This document shows positions 14,465-22,767 of a stretch of 64,000 nt of DNA, piece by piece. Location of the stretch: assembly GCF_052056295.1 (NCBI RefSeq), contig NZ_CP182493.1:3968001-4032000 (forward strand). Direction: 5' to 3'. Source of the stretch: Catenovulum sp052056295 (GTDB taxonomy: Bacteria > Pseudomonadota > Gammaproteobacteria > Enterobacterales > Alteromonadaceae). Under the pieces are notes generated by a model that was given only the letters and a program-made list of their open reading frames with translations, did no database searches and was not told the origin of the DNA. The translations under genes were made by a program, and so were the position numbers. How positions within the stretch are numbered: position 1 is the stretch's first letter; the number at the start of each line of letters is the position of its first letter.

Positions 14465-16620
14465 TGAGTAAACTTCAACATTTCTCAATGAGCATAGACG
14501 AAGATCAGGTTGCGGTAATTTCGTTAAATGTGCCAGAAGAAAGCATGAATGTATTGTCTGGCCAAACTATGGATGAAATTGAAATCATCCTTAACCAAAT
14601 TGAAAGCAATCGTGAACTTAAAGGTGTTGTGTTAACCAGTGGCAAAGCGGATTCGTTTATCGCAGGCGCTGACATTAACATGATTTCTGCTTGTAAAACC
14701 ATAGATGAAACTGAAGACTTAGCGCGTCGTGGTCAAGCGATATTTGCTCGTGTTGAAAAATCGCAAGTGCCTTTTGCCGCAGCAATTCACGGCGTTTGTT
14801 TAGGTGGTGGTTTAGAGTTTAGTTTGGCTTGTCATTACCGCGTAGCGTCTGACGATGAAAAAACCCAATTGGGTTTGCCAGAAGTTAAATTAGGTTTGTT
14901 GCCTGGTAGCGGTGGCACACAGCGTTTACCTAGGTTAGTTGGTATTCAAAACGCATTAGACATGATGTTAACCGGCAAACAAGTGCGTGCGAAAAAAGCT
15001 TTAAAAATGGGTTTAGTTGATGATGTTGTACCTAACTCTATTTTATTAGACGTTGCGAAAAAGCGTGTAATGGCAGGTAAACCGGCTGCGACGAAAGCTA
15101 AACTTAATTTAGTCGGTAAAGCATTAGAAACCAATTCATTTGGTCGAGGTGTGTTGTTTGATCAAGCGCTAAAAGCGGTTGAAAAGAAAACATTAGGCAA
15201 CTATCCAGCACCGGCGCGCATTATTGAAGCTGTGCGAGTGGGTATCGAAAATGGCATAGTACAAGGTTACCAAACTGAAGCGCGTGGATTTGCCGAGTTG
15301 TGCCAAACGCCGCAAAGCTTTCAATTGCGCCATTTATTTTTAACTACAACTGAGCAGAAAAAACAGTTTAAAGCTAATGCGGTCAAAGCCCGTAGTTGTG
15401 AAAAAATTGGTGTTTTAGGCGGCGGTTTAATGGGCGGCGGCATTGCTTATGTTAGTGCGGTTAAAGCTGGTTTCCCTGTACGTATTAAAGACATTCGTGA
15501 AGAAGGTATTCAACACGCACTTAAATATAGTTATGACTTGTTAAGTCAAAAGGTTAAACGTCGTTTTATTACTGCAGCGCAAATGCAGCAAGATTTAAAT
15601 AAACTGACGGGTAGCGTTGATTGGAGTGGTTTTAAAAACCGCGACATTGTTGTTGAAGCTGTATTTGAAGATTTAGCACTTAAACAACAAATGGTTGAGG
15701 CGGTAGAAAATAACTGCCATGAAAACACCATTTTTGCTTCTAACACATCGTCATTACCAATAGCGCAAATTGCTCAAAAAGCGCAGCGCCCTGAAAATGT
15801 TGTGGGTTTACACTATTTTTCACCTGTAGATAAAATGCCTTTGGTAGAAATTATTCCACATGAAAAAACCAGTGAAGAAACCATCACAAGTGTAATTGAA
15901 TTTGCGCGTAAACAAGGCAAAACACCAATTGTAGTAAAAGATGGCGCTGGCTTTTATGTAAACCGAATTTTGGCTTTATATATCAATGAAGCTGCTCAAA
16001 TTTTATTGGAAGGCGAGCCTGTTGATGTCATAGATCGCGCTTTAGTTAAATTTGGTTTCCCGGTTGGCCCACTTAAATTGTTAGATGAAGTTGGCATTGA
16101 TGTAGGCACTAAAATCATTCCAATTTTAACTGAAAATTTAGGTGAGCGTTTTAAAGCACCAAAAGCATTCCAGCGTATTTTGGAAGATGGTCGCAAAGGT
16201 AAGAAAAATCGCAAAGGGTTTTACAACTACCAAAAATCGAACCCACTTAAAAAGCTTTTGCGTAAAGAAAGCATCATTGACGAAAGCATTTACGACTTGT
16301 TGGCTATTGACGCTGCGCAATCGCTTAATCAAGAAGAGATTGTTGAACGCTGTATGATTCAAATGCTGAATGAAGCAGCACGCTGTTTAGAGGAGGGCAT
16401 TATTGCTTCACCTCAAGACGGTGATATTGGCGCTATATTTGGCATTGGCTTCCCACCATTCTTAGGTGGCCCATTCCGTTATATGGACAGTTATGGCATT
16501 GAAAACCTAGTTGAGCGTTTACAAAGTTATCAACTGCGTTTTGGTGGCCGTTTTGAACCAGCGCAGATCTTGTTAGATTACGAAGCTCAAGGTAAATCTT
16601 TCTATTCTGATCACGCGTAA
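14464..16620 (+). CDS. fadJ: Fatty-acid oxidation complex alpha subunit FadJ
   Basis: This 718-residue multifunctional enzyme has an N-terminal enoyl-CoA hydratase domain (about 1-190; GADINM oxyanion loop and CLGGGLEFSLA) and an NAD-binding 3-hydroxyacyl-CoA dehydrogenase domain starting at GVLGGGLMGGGIAY (about 317). The C-terminal dehydrogenase domains run to about 715. It hydrates enoyl-CoA and oxidises the hydroxyacyl-CoA for FadI. The ATG overlaps the fadI stop. An in-frame earlier start inside fadI is rejected, since the domain begins at MSKLQHFSMSI. Length agrees with E. coli FadJ (714). Confidence 0.96.
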   Translation: MSKLQHFSMSIDEDQVAVISLNVPEESMNVLSGQTMDEIEIILNQIESNRELKGVVLTSGKADSFIAGADINMISACKTIDETEDLARRGQAIFARVEKSQVPFAAAIHGVCLGGGLEFSLACHYRVASDDEKTQLGLPEVKLGLLPGSGGTQRLPRLVGIQNALDMMLTGKQVRAKKALKMGLVDDVVPNSILLDVAKKRVMAGKPAATKAKLNLVGKALETNSFGRGVLFDQALKAVEKKTLGNYPAPARIIEAVRVGIENGIVQGYQTEARGFAELCQTPQSFQLRHLFLTTTEQKKQFKANAVKARSCEKIGVLGGGLMGGGIAYVSAVKAGFPVRIKDIREEGIQHALKYSYDLLSQKVKRRFITAAQMQQDLNKLTGSVDWSGFKNRDIVVEAVFEDLALKQQMVEAVENNCHENTIFASNTSSLPIAQIAQKAQRPENVVGLHYFSPVDKMPLVEIIPHEKTSEETITSVIEFARKQGKTPIVVKDGAGFYVNRILALYINEAAQILLEGEPVDVIDRALVKFGFPVGPLKLLDEVGIDVGTKIIPILTENLGERFKAPKAFQRILEDGRKGKKNRKGFYNYQKSNPLKKLLRKESIIDESIYDLLAIDAAQSLNQEEIVERCMIQMLNEAARCLEEGIIASPQDGDIGAIFGIGFPPFLGGPFRYMDSYGIENLVERLQSYQLRFGGRFEPAQILLDYEAQGKSFYSDHA

Positions 16621-16729
16621 AGCCTATCCGATCCATAGTGTGGGTTTAGCCTGGTGGTTAAGCCCACTTGTTTTCTCTCGTAATAACCCCACATATATCC
16701 TGAATCCAGCGAACAGCCAACAAACAGGA

Positions 16730-17017
16730 ATGCTCATTATTAAACTAATTCAACTGCGTACTTTTATTGCTCAGATTATGGTTGGTCTGTTAACGGCTGG
16801 CTTAGTGTTAGCTATTGCATTCGGGTTTATTTGGTTATTTGATGAAGGGCAATCATGGTTAGATGGGGCTCATAGTCAAAATCCGTTTATGAGCCCAATT
16901 TTGTGGTTTGTTGTATTACTGGCAGGTGTTATTTCGGTATTTAGCCGCATTTGGCGCAAATACCAAGAAAAACAATTTATCAAAAAACTGCAACAGCAGC
17001 GTAAAACTAAGAAGTAG
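16730..17017 (+). CDS. Small two-helix membrane protein of unknown function
   Basis: This 95-residue protein, starting at the ATG at 16730 (CAGGA just before), has two membrane helices (about 12-38 and 57-77) joined by a short polar loop with DEGQSWLDGAHSQ, and a very basic tail (RKYQEKQFIKKLQQQRKTKK). The tail is likely cytoplasmic. I know no function for it. A longer reading from a GTG at 16640 adds residues that do not look like a signal or domain. Its 3' end overlaps the convergent dsbB by 11 bases. Confidence 0.65.
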   Translation: MLIIKLIQLRTFIAQIMVGLLTAGLVLAIAFGFIWLFDEGQSWLDGAHSQNPFMSPILWFVVLLAGVISVFSRIWRKYQEKQFIKKLQQQRKTKK

Positions 17018-17552
17018 TCTTTGTTTTAAGTAGCGTTAACCCAAACAACACAACCGCAAGCGCCGCATAACCAATAAATATCACTTGCATCCACTGCGGC
17101 ATAGACAGGCTCAAAAACGTCCAATCTATCGCATTACAATCGCCTCTAGGCTCAAATAGCGCAGGAAACCAAATATCTGGTGCAAACCATTCTGGAAAGT
17201 TTGGCACCATCTCACAAAAAGCAAACAGTGGGTTTGGCGCATTTTGCAAACCAACATGCTCAATGGCAATTTTTGCTCCCCAAGCAGCAAAAAACGCGGC
17301 AGATAAACAACTGACTGATTTAACTAACTTAGACTGTGGGAAAATACAGGCTGGTAATAACGCAACAAATACACCCCATAAAGCCAGCCTTTGATAAATA
17401 CACTTTATGCAAGGCTCATAACCCAAACCATATTGAAAAACTAATGCGGCAATTTCGAGCGCGAATACGCTGCTGGCTAAAAATATCCAAAATAAGCGTT
17501 GTTGACTAAGGTTTTGTCCGAGCTGGAAAAATTGTTTCAAAAAAGACTCCAT
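17007..17552 (-). CDS. dsbB: Disulfide bond formation protein B
   Basis: This 181-residue inner-membrane protein has four helices and both redox pairs: Cys48/Cys51 (PCIKC) after the first helix and Cys113/Cys139 (FCEMV and RGDCN) in the second periplasmic loop. The QR following the first pair is the quinone-binding Arg region. DsbB reoxidises DsbA and passes electrons to ubiquinone. It follows nhaB on the same strand, the order known from E. coli and vibrios, but a hairpin terminator separates them here. Confidence 0.95.
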   Translation of the reverse strand: MESFLKQFFQLGQNLSQQRLFWIFLASSVFALEIAALVFQYGLGYEPCIKCIYQRLALWGVFVALLPACIFPQSKLVKSVSCLSAAFFAAWGAKIAIEHVGLQNAPNPLFAFCEMVPNFPEWFAPDIWFPALFEPRGDCNAIDWTFLSLSMPQWMQVIFIGYAALAVVLFGLTLLKTKTTS

Positions 17553-17605
17553 GATGTGCTTGATGTTTAGTTCCAGTAAGAGTGGTGATTATGCAATAAG
17601 TTGCA

Positions 17606-17641
17606 AAAAAAAAGCTAGCTGAAATCTCAACTAGCTTTTTT
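17606..17641 (-). terminator. Rho-independent terminator after nhaB (bidirectional shape)
   Basis: AAAAAGCTAG (17609-17618) pairs with CTAGCTTTTT (17631-17640) around a 12-base loop. On the minus strand the stem is followed by a run of nine T (complement of 17605-17613). It lies between nhaB and dsbB. Confidence 0.7.
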
Positions 17642-17663
17642 AAACTTAACTTATTAGATCCGC

Positions 17664-19253
17664 TTAATGATGAGTGGATGACTCAACATCACCAGATTCA
17701 ACTTCAGCATGGTGTTCAATCAAATGCGCGTCGTATAGTACATCGGTCGCTTCTGGTAAAAATGCCCATGTGAAGGTTAAACCCACTATGGTTAATACCA
17801 AAGTATATGGCAATGCCATCCACACCATACGTCCGTATGACAGTCGCACTAATGGTGCCAGCGTACTGGTTAATAAAAACAAGAATGCAGCTTGACCATT
17901 TGGTGTCGCAACACTTGGTAAATTTGTACCTGTGTTAATAGAAACAGCCAACAAATCGAATTGGTCGCGAGTAATGTGTCCATTTAATAAAGCTTGTTTA
18001 ACTTCAGTAATGTATACAGAACCAACAAATACATTGTCACTAACCATAGACAAAACACCATTGGCTAAATAAAACACCGCCAATTGATTGCGCCCCTCAA
18101 AAGTTAATACCCATTCAATGACAGGAATAAATAATTGTTGGTCTATGATAACGGCGACAATTGCAAAAAATACACACAATAGTGCAGTAAAAGGCAGGGC
18201 CTCTTCAAAAGCGTGGCCGATTGCGTGTTCTTCAATGACACCACAAAATGCAGTGGCAAAAATGATTACACTTAAACCTATCAAACCAACTGAAGCTAAA
18301 TGAAAGCCTAAAGCGACAATTAACCAAATTGCAATAATGCCTTGCACCCAAAATTTGGCTGTGTCGACTTTGGTCATTCTTTGATCTTGATATTTATCGT
18401 AGTCGGTAAGAATTGTACGTATTTTTTGCGGCAGTTCTGCGCCATAACCAAATACCTTGAAACGTTCAACTAATGCTGCGGTTAATAAACCGAAGAAGAG
18501 TACTGGCAGGGTAACAGGTGACATACGAATGGCAAATTCAGCAAATCCCCAGCTGGCTTTGTCAGCAATAATTAAATTCTGTGGTTCACCAACCATAGTG
18601 GTTACACCACCGAGCGCCGTACCAATAGCCGCGTGCATTAATAAATTTCGTAAAAATGCACGAAATTGATCAAGTTGCTCGTGTGACAAAGGTTCAATTT
18701 TTTCGTCACTGGTGTGGTCGTGTTTAGCTGAGAAGTCTTTGCCGGATGCAACTTTGTGGTAAATAGAGTAAAAACCTACTGCAACAGAAATAATTACCGC
18801 AATTACAGTTAAAGCATCTAAAAAAGCCGACAAAACTGCTGATGAAAATACAAATGCCAACGACAGCAGCATTTTAGAGCGAACACGCAGTAGTAGCTTG
18901 GTAAAGGCTAACAGCAACAGGCTTTTCATAAAGTAGATACCTGCAACCATAAATACCAATAAGAGTAAAACCTCTAGATTGGTTTGAATTTCATGCATTA
19001 CGTGATCTACAGATGTCATGCCAATGGCAATTGCTTCAATTGCCAATAGTCCACCAGGTTGAAGCGGGTAACACTTTAACGCCATTGCTAAAGTGAATAT
19101 AAATTCAATGACCAATACCCAACCTGCTATATAAGGTGAGATACTGAATAAAATTGGATTGATGATTAAGAAAGCAATAATTGCAAATTTGTACCACTCA
19201 GGTGCTTGGCCTAAGAAGTTTTTAACCAGCGCTTGCGGCATGGTGTAAATCAT
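17664..19253 (-). CDS. nhaB: Na+/H+ antiporter NhaB
   Basis: This 529-residue polytopic protein has about 12 helices and matches NhaB over its whole length, from KNFLGQAPEWYK to a His/Asp/Glu-rich tail ending SSTHH. Characteristic segments are FLDALTVIAV, GGVTTMVGEPQNLIIA and INTGTNLPSVATPNGQAAF. NhaB exports Na+ in exchange for H+ and complements NQR in sodium cycling. The first ATG (19253) has a GAGGA site at good spacing. A second ATG four codons later matches the usual NhaB start MPQ and remains possible. The nhaB-dsbB order is conserved, but the usual divergent neighbour fadR is absent. Confidence 0.95.
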   Translation of the reverse strand: MIYTMPQALVKNFLGQAPEWYKFAIIAFLIINPILFSISPYIAGWVLVIEFIFTLAMALKCYPLQPGGLLAIEAIAIGMTSVDHVMHEIQTNLEVLLLLVFMVAGIYFMKSLLLLAFTKLLLRVRSKMLLSLAFVFSSAVLSAFLDALTVIAVIISVAVGFYSIYHKVASGKDFSAKHDHTSDEKIEPLSHEQLDQFRAFLRNLLMHAAIGTALGGVTTMVGEPQNLIIADKASWGFAEFAIRMSPVTLPVLFFGLLTAALVERFKVFGYGAELPQKIRTILTDYDKYQDQRMTKVDTAKFWVQGIIAIWLIVALGFHLASVGLIGLSVIIFATAFCGVIEEHAIGHAFEEALPFTALLCVFFAIVAVIIDQQLFIPVIEWVLTFEGRNQLAVFYLANGVLSMVSDNVFVGSVYITEVKQALLNGHITRDQFDLLAVSINTGTNLPSVATPNGQAAFLFLLTSTLAPLVRLSYGRMVWMALPYTLVLTIVGLTFTWAFLPEATDVLYDAHLIEHHAEVESGDVESSTHH

Positions 19254-19461
19254 GTGCTTTATTCCTCATAGAAGGTGTGTGATTTAAAAATATATTCCAT
19301 TATGGTGAATAAAAATTCGCGGCGAGATTAAAATAGAAATTGGCTTAAATAGCAACCATTCAGTGAAAAAATATTCTATATTTTACTTTTTTATATGTTT
19401 TTTAAACTTGGTTTCATAAAAAATTAACATTTAAGTAAAAGGAAATGCACTTGAGCAGGAT

Positions 19462-19478
19462 GAACAAAAAATTTGTTC
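19462..19478. promoter_or_regulatory. Perfect 17-bp palindrome in the nhaB/lolC divergent region
   Basis: GAACAAA-AAA-TTTGTTC is a perfect dyad in the AT-rich 325-base gap between nhaB and lolC. A second small dyad, TGAAACT/AGTTTCA (19514-19533), lies nearer lolC. These look like operator or stem elements. No factor can be named. I see no gene in the gap. Confidence 0.4.
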
Positions 19479-19578
19479 TATATAGATTTAGCTCTAAGAG
19501 TAGGATAATTAATTGAAACTCTGGCAAGTTTCAGTATAGTGCTTGACCATAAAATTTCTTATAAAAGCTGAAATACAA

Positions 19579-20808
19579 TTGTTTAAAGCTAATCGTTTTT
19601 TTATTGCGCTCAGGTACAGTCAAAGTAAAAGCAACAGTGGTTTTGTATCTTTTATTACCTTTTTTTCTGTCGCTGGTATTGGTTTAGGTGTAATGGCACT
19701 GATAACAGTGTTGTCAGTGATGAATGGCTTTGAAAGTGAACTAAAAAATCGCATCTTAGGGGTGATCCCCCATATAGTGATTGAACAAACAACCGAAAAG
19801 CATTCAACAGATATTCAGCAATCTATAGCTGCTTTTGAGCATGTCGTTGGCAGTACACCATTTACCCAAACTTCTGGGTTAATTCAATCAAGCAATCATA
19901 TGAAAGCTATCAGTGTGCAGGGTATTGATCCTGAGCATGCTAAGTCACTATCAATTATTGCTAAAAGCATGCTGATTGGTGATTACACCGCACTTATTCC
20001 CGGAACATATCAGTTGGTATTGGGTCAGCAGTTAGCTACGCGCTTAAACGTTAGAGTGGGTGATAAAGTACGTATCATGCTTGCTGAAAAAAGTGTCTAT
20101 ACGCCCATGGGGCGCATGCCTGTGCAGCGTAAATTTGTAGTCGCTGGTATTTTTGATGCAGGCTCGGATGTTGATGCATCAGTTGCCATAGCTAATGTGC
20201 ATGATTTAAACCGTATGTTACGTAAACCTCTAGGGCAAATTTCGACTTATAGGGTTTATTTAGATAATGCTTTTGCGGTTGATCAAGTTGTTAGCCAATT
20301 ACAGCAGCTAGAAACAGATTTGAACATAGTGGATTGGCGGCAAACTCAAGGCCAGTTATTCCAAGCGGTGAAAATGGAAAAAAACATTATGTGGTTGATG
20401 CTAGCGTTAATTATTGCTGTCGCGACCTTCAATATCGTCTCTGCTCTGGTTATGTTGGTTAATGATAAAAAATCTGAAATTGCTTCACTCAAAACCATGG
20501 GCATGACCAATCAAGATATAGTGAACATTTTTATTTTCCAAGGTATGTATAAAGGTGTAGGTGGTGCGATTATCGGCACCATTTTAGGCTTGTTATTGTG
20601 CTTATATTTGAATCAAATTATGCAATTACTGGGTATTCATATCATGGTTAATCCTGCATACGACAGCACAGGTTTGCCTATAGTTATTCAAGCGCAGCAA
20701 GTGGTACTGACCGCTATATCAGCTATTCTAATGGGTTTTTTGGCAACTATTTATCCAGCATTAACTGCAGCGAAAATGCAACCAGCCGAGATTTTAAAAC
20801 ATGACTAA
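19579..20808 (+). CDS. lolC: Lipoprotein-releasing complex permease LolC
   Basis: This 409-residue permease of the LolCDE complex releases mature lipoproteins from the inner membrane to LolA. It has an N-terminal helix with FVSFITFFSVAGIGLGVMALITVLSVMNGFE and a large periplasmic domain. Three C-terminal helices (about 265-290, 315-345, 370-395) end in ATIYPALTAAKMQPAEILKHD. The start is uncertain: no ATG fits. TTG at 19579 gives MFKANRFFIALRY, matching the usual MFxxLxxFIGLRY start. TTG at 19543 would add 12 residues. It overlaps lolD by 8 bases. Confidence 0.93.
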   Translation: MFKANRFFIALRYSQSKSNSGFVSFITFFSVAGIGLGVMALITVLSVMNGFESELKNRILGVIPHIVIEQTTEKHSTDIQQSIAAFEHVVGSTPFTQTSGLIQSSNHMKAISVQGIDPEHAKSLSIIAKSMLIGDYTALIPGTYQLVLGQQLATRLNVRVGDKVRIMLAEKSVYTPMGRMPVQRKFVVAGIFDAGSDVDASVAIANVHDLNRMLRKPLGQISTYRVYLDNAFAVDQVVSQLQQLETDLNIVDWRQTQGQLFQAVKMEKNIMWLMLALIIAVATFNIVSALVMLVNDKKSEIASLKTMGMTNQDIVNIFIFQGMYKGVGGAIIGTILGLLLCLYLNQIMQLLGIHIMVNPAYDSTGLPIVIQAQQVVLTAISAILMGFLATIYPALTAAKMQPAEILKHD

Positions 20809-21496
20809 TTCGAAAATTATAATGCAATGCGACAATTTAACTAAAACCTACATAGACGGTGAGAATAAAGTCAGTGTGTTAAAAGGCGTTAATTTAACCA
20901 TTAACTCAGCTGAACATGTCGCAATTGTTGGTTCATCAGGCTCAGGTAAAAGCACCTTGTTGCATATTATGGGCGCACTCGACTTTCCAACTTCTGGTCA
21001 GGTAACTTACCAAGGCACAAATATTCATAAATTGTCGACTAATCAACAAGCAGAATTTAGAAATCAGTCTCTGGGTTTTGTTTATCAATTCCACCATTTA
21101 TTAGCTGAGTTTAGCGCTGTTGAGAATGTGGCTATGCCATTATTAATTGCGGGTGAAAAACGTAGTCAGGCTCTGAAAAAAGCGCAGGACATGCTGGAAC
21201 TTGTTGGCTTAAGCCATAGATTAAAACATTTTCCTTCGGCTTTATCTGGTGGTGAGCGTCAGCGTGTGGCAATTGCACGCGCAATCGTCAACAAACCTAA
21301 AATTGTTTTGGCAGATGAACCTACCGGAAATTTGGATGCTGAAAACGCGCAAAGCATATTTAAACTAATAGATGAGCTAAAAGCCAATTTGTCGACTTCA
21401 TTTGTATTTGTAACCCATGATTTAGCGCTAGCAGCAAGAATGGATAAACAATATCGCTTGATTAAAGGTGAAATTGCACAAGGGTTAACACAATAA
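20801..21496 (+). CDS. lolD: Lipoprotein-releasing ABC ATPase LolD
   Basis: This 231-residue ATPase of LolCDE has Walker A GSSGSGKST (about 46-54), the Q-loop FVYQFHHLLAEF, the signature LSGGERQR, Walker B IVLADEP and the H-loop VTHD. The FHHLLAEFSAVENV segment is the LolD-specific contact for the LolC/LolE coupling helices. It sits between lolC (8-base overlap) and lolE (one-base gap), so the three are one transcriptional and translational unit. Confidence 0.97.
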   Translation: MTNSKIIMQCDNLTKTYIDGENKVSVLKGVNLTINSAEHVAIVGSSGSGKSTLLHIMGALDFPTSGQVTYQGTNIHKLSTNQQAEFRNQSLGFVYQFHHLLAEFSAVENVAMPLLIAGEKRSQALKKAQDMLELVGLSHRLKHFPSALSGGERQRVAIARAIVNKPKIVLADEPTGNLDAENAQSIFKLIDELKANLSTSFVFVTHDLALAARMDKQYRLIKGEIAQGLTQ

Positions 21497-21497
21497 A

Positions 21498-22745
21498 ATG
21501 TTTAGTTCATTAGCCAAGTTTATAGGGTTTAGATACGCGCGTAGCCGCAAACAAAACGGTTTTATTCGTTTTATATCGGCATCATCTGTTATTGGTATTG
21601 CATTAGGCGTATGTGTGCTGATTTGGGTGTTATCTGTTATGAACGGTTTTGAACGAGAGTTAAAAACACGCTTGTTGTCAGTCATCCCTCATATCGAATA
21701 CACGGCGGTTGAAAATGGTGGAATTGCAGACTGGCAGGCATTAAAAAGCCAAATCATGCAAACCAGTGAACAGGTAGAAGCTGTTGCGCCTTTTATTACC
21801 TTAGGTGCGCTTATTCAAAATGGCGCAGAACTCAAACCGGTGGAAATTCGTGGTATAGACTGGCAAGCAGAAAAAACGGTTTCGTCGTTAACTGAGTATG
21901 TTACAGCCAAAACTGCATTGGCTTTTCAGCAACAAGATGGTTTGATTTTAGGCTCGGCACTGGCCGATTCACTTGGTCTTAAAACCGGTGATTGGGTCGA
22001 AATTTTAGTCCCACAACTCGACTCAGGTACTCGGATTAAACCACCTAAGTTAACGCGCATACCCTTAGTTGGCGTGTTTAAGTCGAATGGCCAATTAGAC
22101 CATTTATTGGGTTATGTGCATTTATCGCAAGCGGCAGATATGTCTGGTTGGCAAGACGGTGTACAAGGTATTCGGCTAAAAATTGACGATGTGTTTAATG
22201 CACCTACTTTGGCTCGTCGAATCGGTTTTAGTTTGCCCGTTTATGTATATATCCAAGATTGGACCCACCAGTTTGGCCATATCTATCATGACATACAGTT
22301 AGTGCGCAGTGTTATGTATATAGTACTGACCTTAGTGATTGCAGTGGCGTGTTTTAATATAGTTTCCACTTTAGTTATGGCTGTAAATGAAAAGCGTGGT
22401 GACATCGCTATTTATAAAACCATGGGCATGCCAAACCACAAAATAGTGCAAATTTTTATCTTTCAAGGTTTGATTTCGGGTGTGACTGGCACTCTGTTTG
22501 GTTGTGTGTTTGGCATATTTGGAGCCTTATATTTAGGCAATATTTTCGCGGCTATCGAATCTTTGTTGGGTAGTAAGTTTTTATCCGGCGATATATATTT
22601 TATCGACTTTTTACCGACGCAGTTAATTTGGACTGATGTTATTTTAACGCTTGCTGTCGCTTTGTTATTGTCGATAGTTTCAACTATTTATCCGGCGATT
22701 AAGGCAAGTAGAGTTGAGCCCGCAAGAGTGATAGGGCACCCGTAA
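21498..22745 (+). CDS. lolE: Lipoprotein-releasing complex permease LolE
   Basis: This 415-residue paralogue of LolC has the same topology: one N-terminal helix, a large periplasmic domain, and three helices near the end. It has FIRFISASSVIGIALGVCVLIWVLSVMNGFERELKTRLLSV and the C-terminal STIYPAIKASRVEPARVIGHP. The third position after lolD identifies it as LolE, which takes up the lipoprotein. ATG follows the lolD stop with one base between. The next gene is convergent, 22 bases away, with no strong terminator. Confidence 0.94.
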   Translation: MFSSLAKFIGFRYARSRKQNGFIRFISASSVIGIALGVCVLIWVLSVMNGFERELKTRLLSVIPHIEYTAVENGGIADWQALKSQIMQTSEQVEAVAPFITLGALIQNGAELKPVEIRGIDWQAEKTVSSLTEYVTAKTALAFQQQDGLILGSALADSLGLKTGDWVEILVPQLDSGTRIKPPKLTRIPLVGVFKSNGQLDHLLGYVHLSQAADMSGWQDGVQGIRLKIDDVFNAPTLARRIGFSLPVYVYIQDWTHQFGHIYHDIQLVRSVMYIVLTLVIAVACFNIVSTLVMAVNEKRGDIAIYKTMGMPNHKIVQIFIFQGLISGVTGTLFGCVFGIFGALYLGNIFAAIESLLGSKFLSGDIYFIDFLPTQLIWTDVILTLAVALLLSIVSTIYPAIKASRVEPARVIGHP

Positions 22746-22767
22746 ATCTGATTGTATGCGCAGGCTA

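Noticed and set aside
17606..17641. Hairpin between dsbB and nhaB as an attC or MITE
   Set aside because: It is short, symmetrical and flanked by T/A runs, which fits a terminator.
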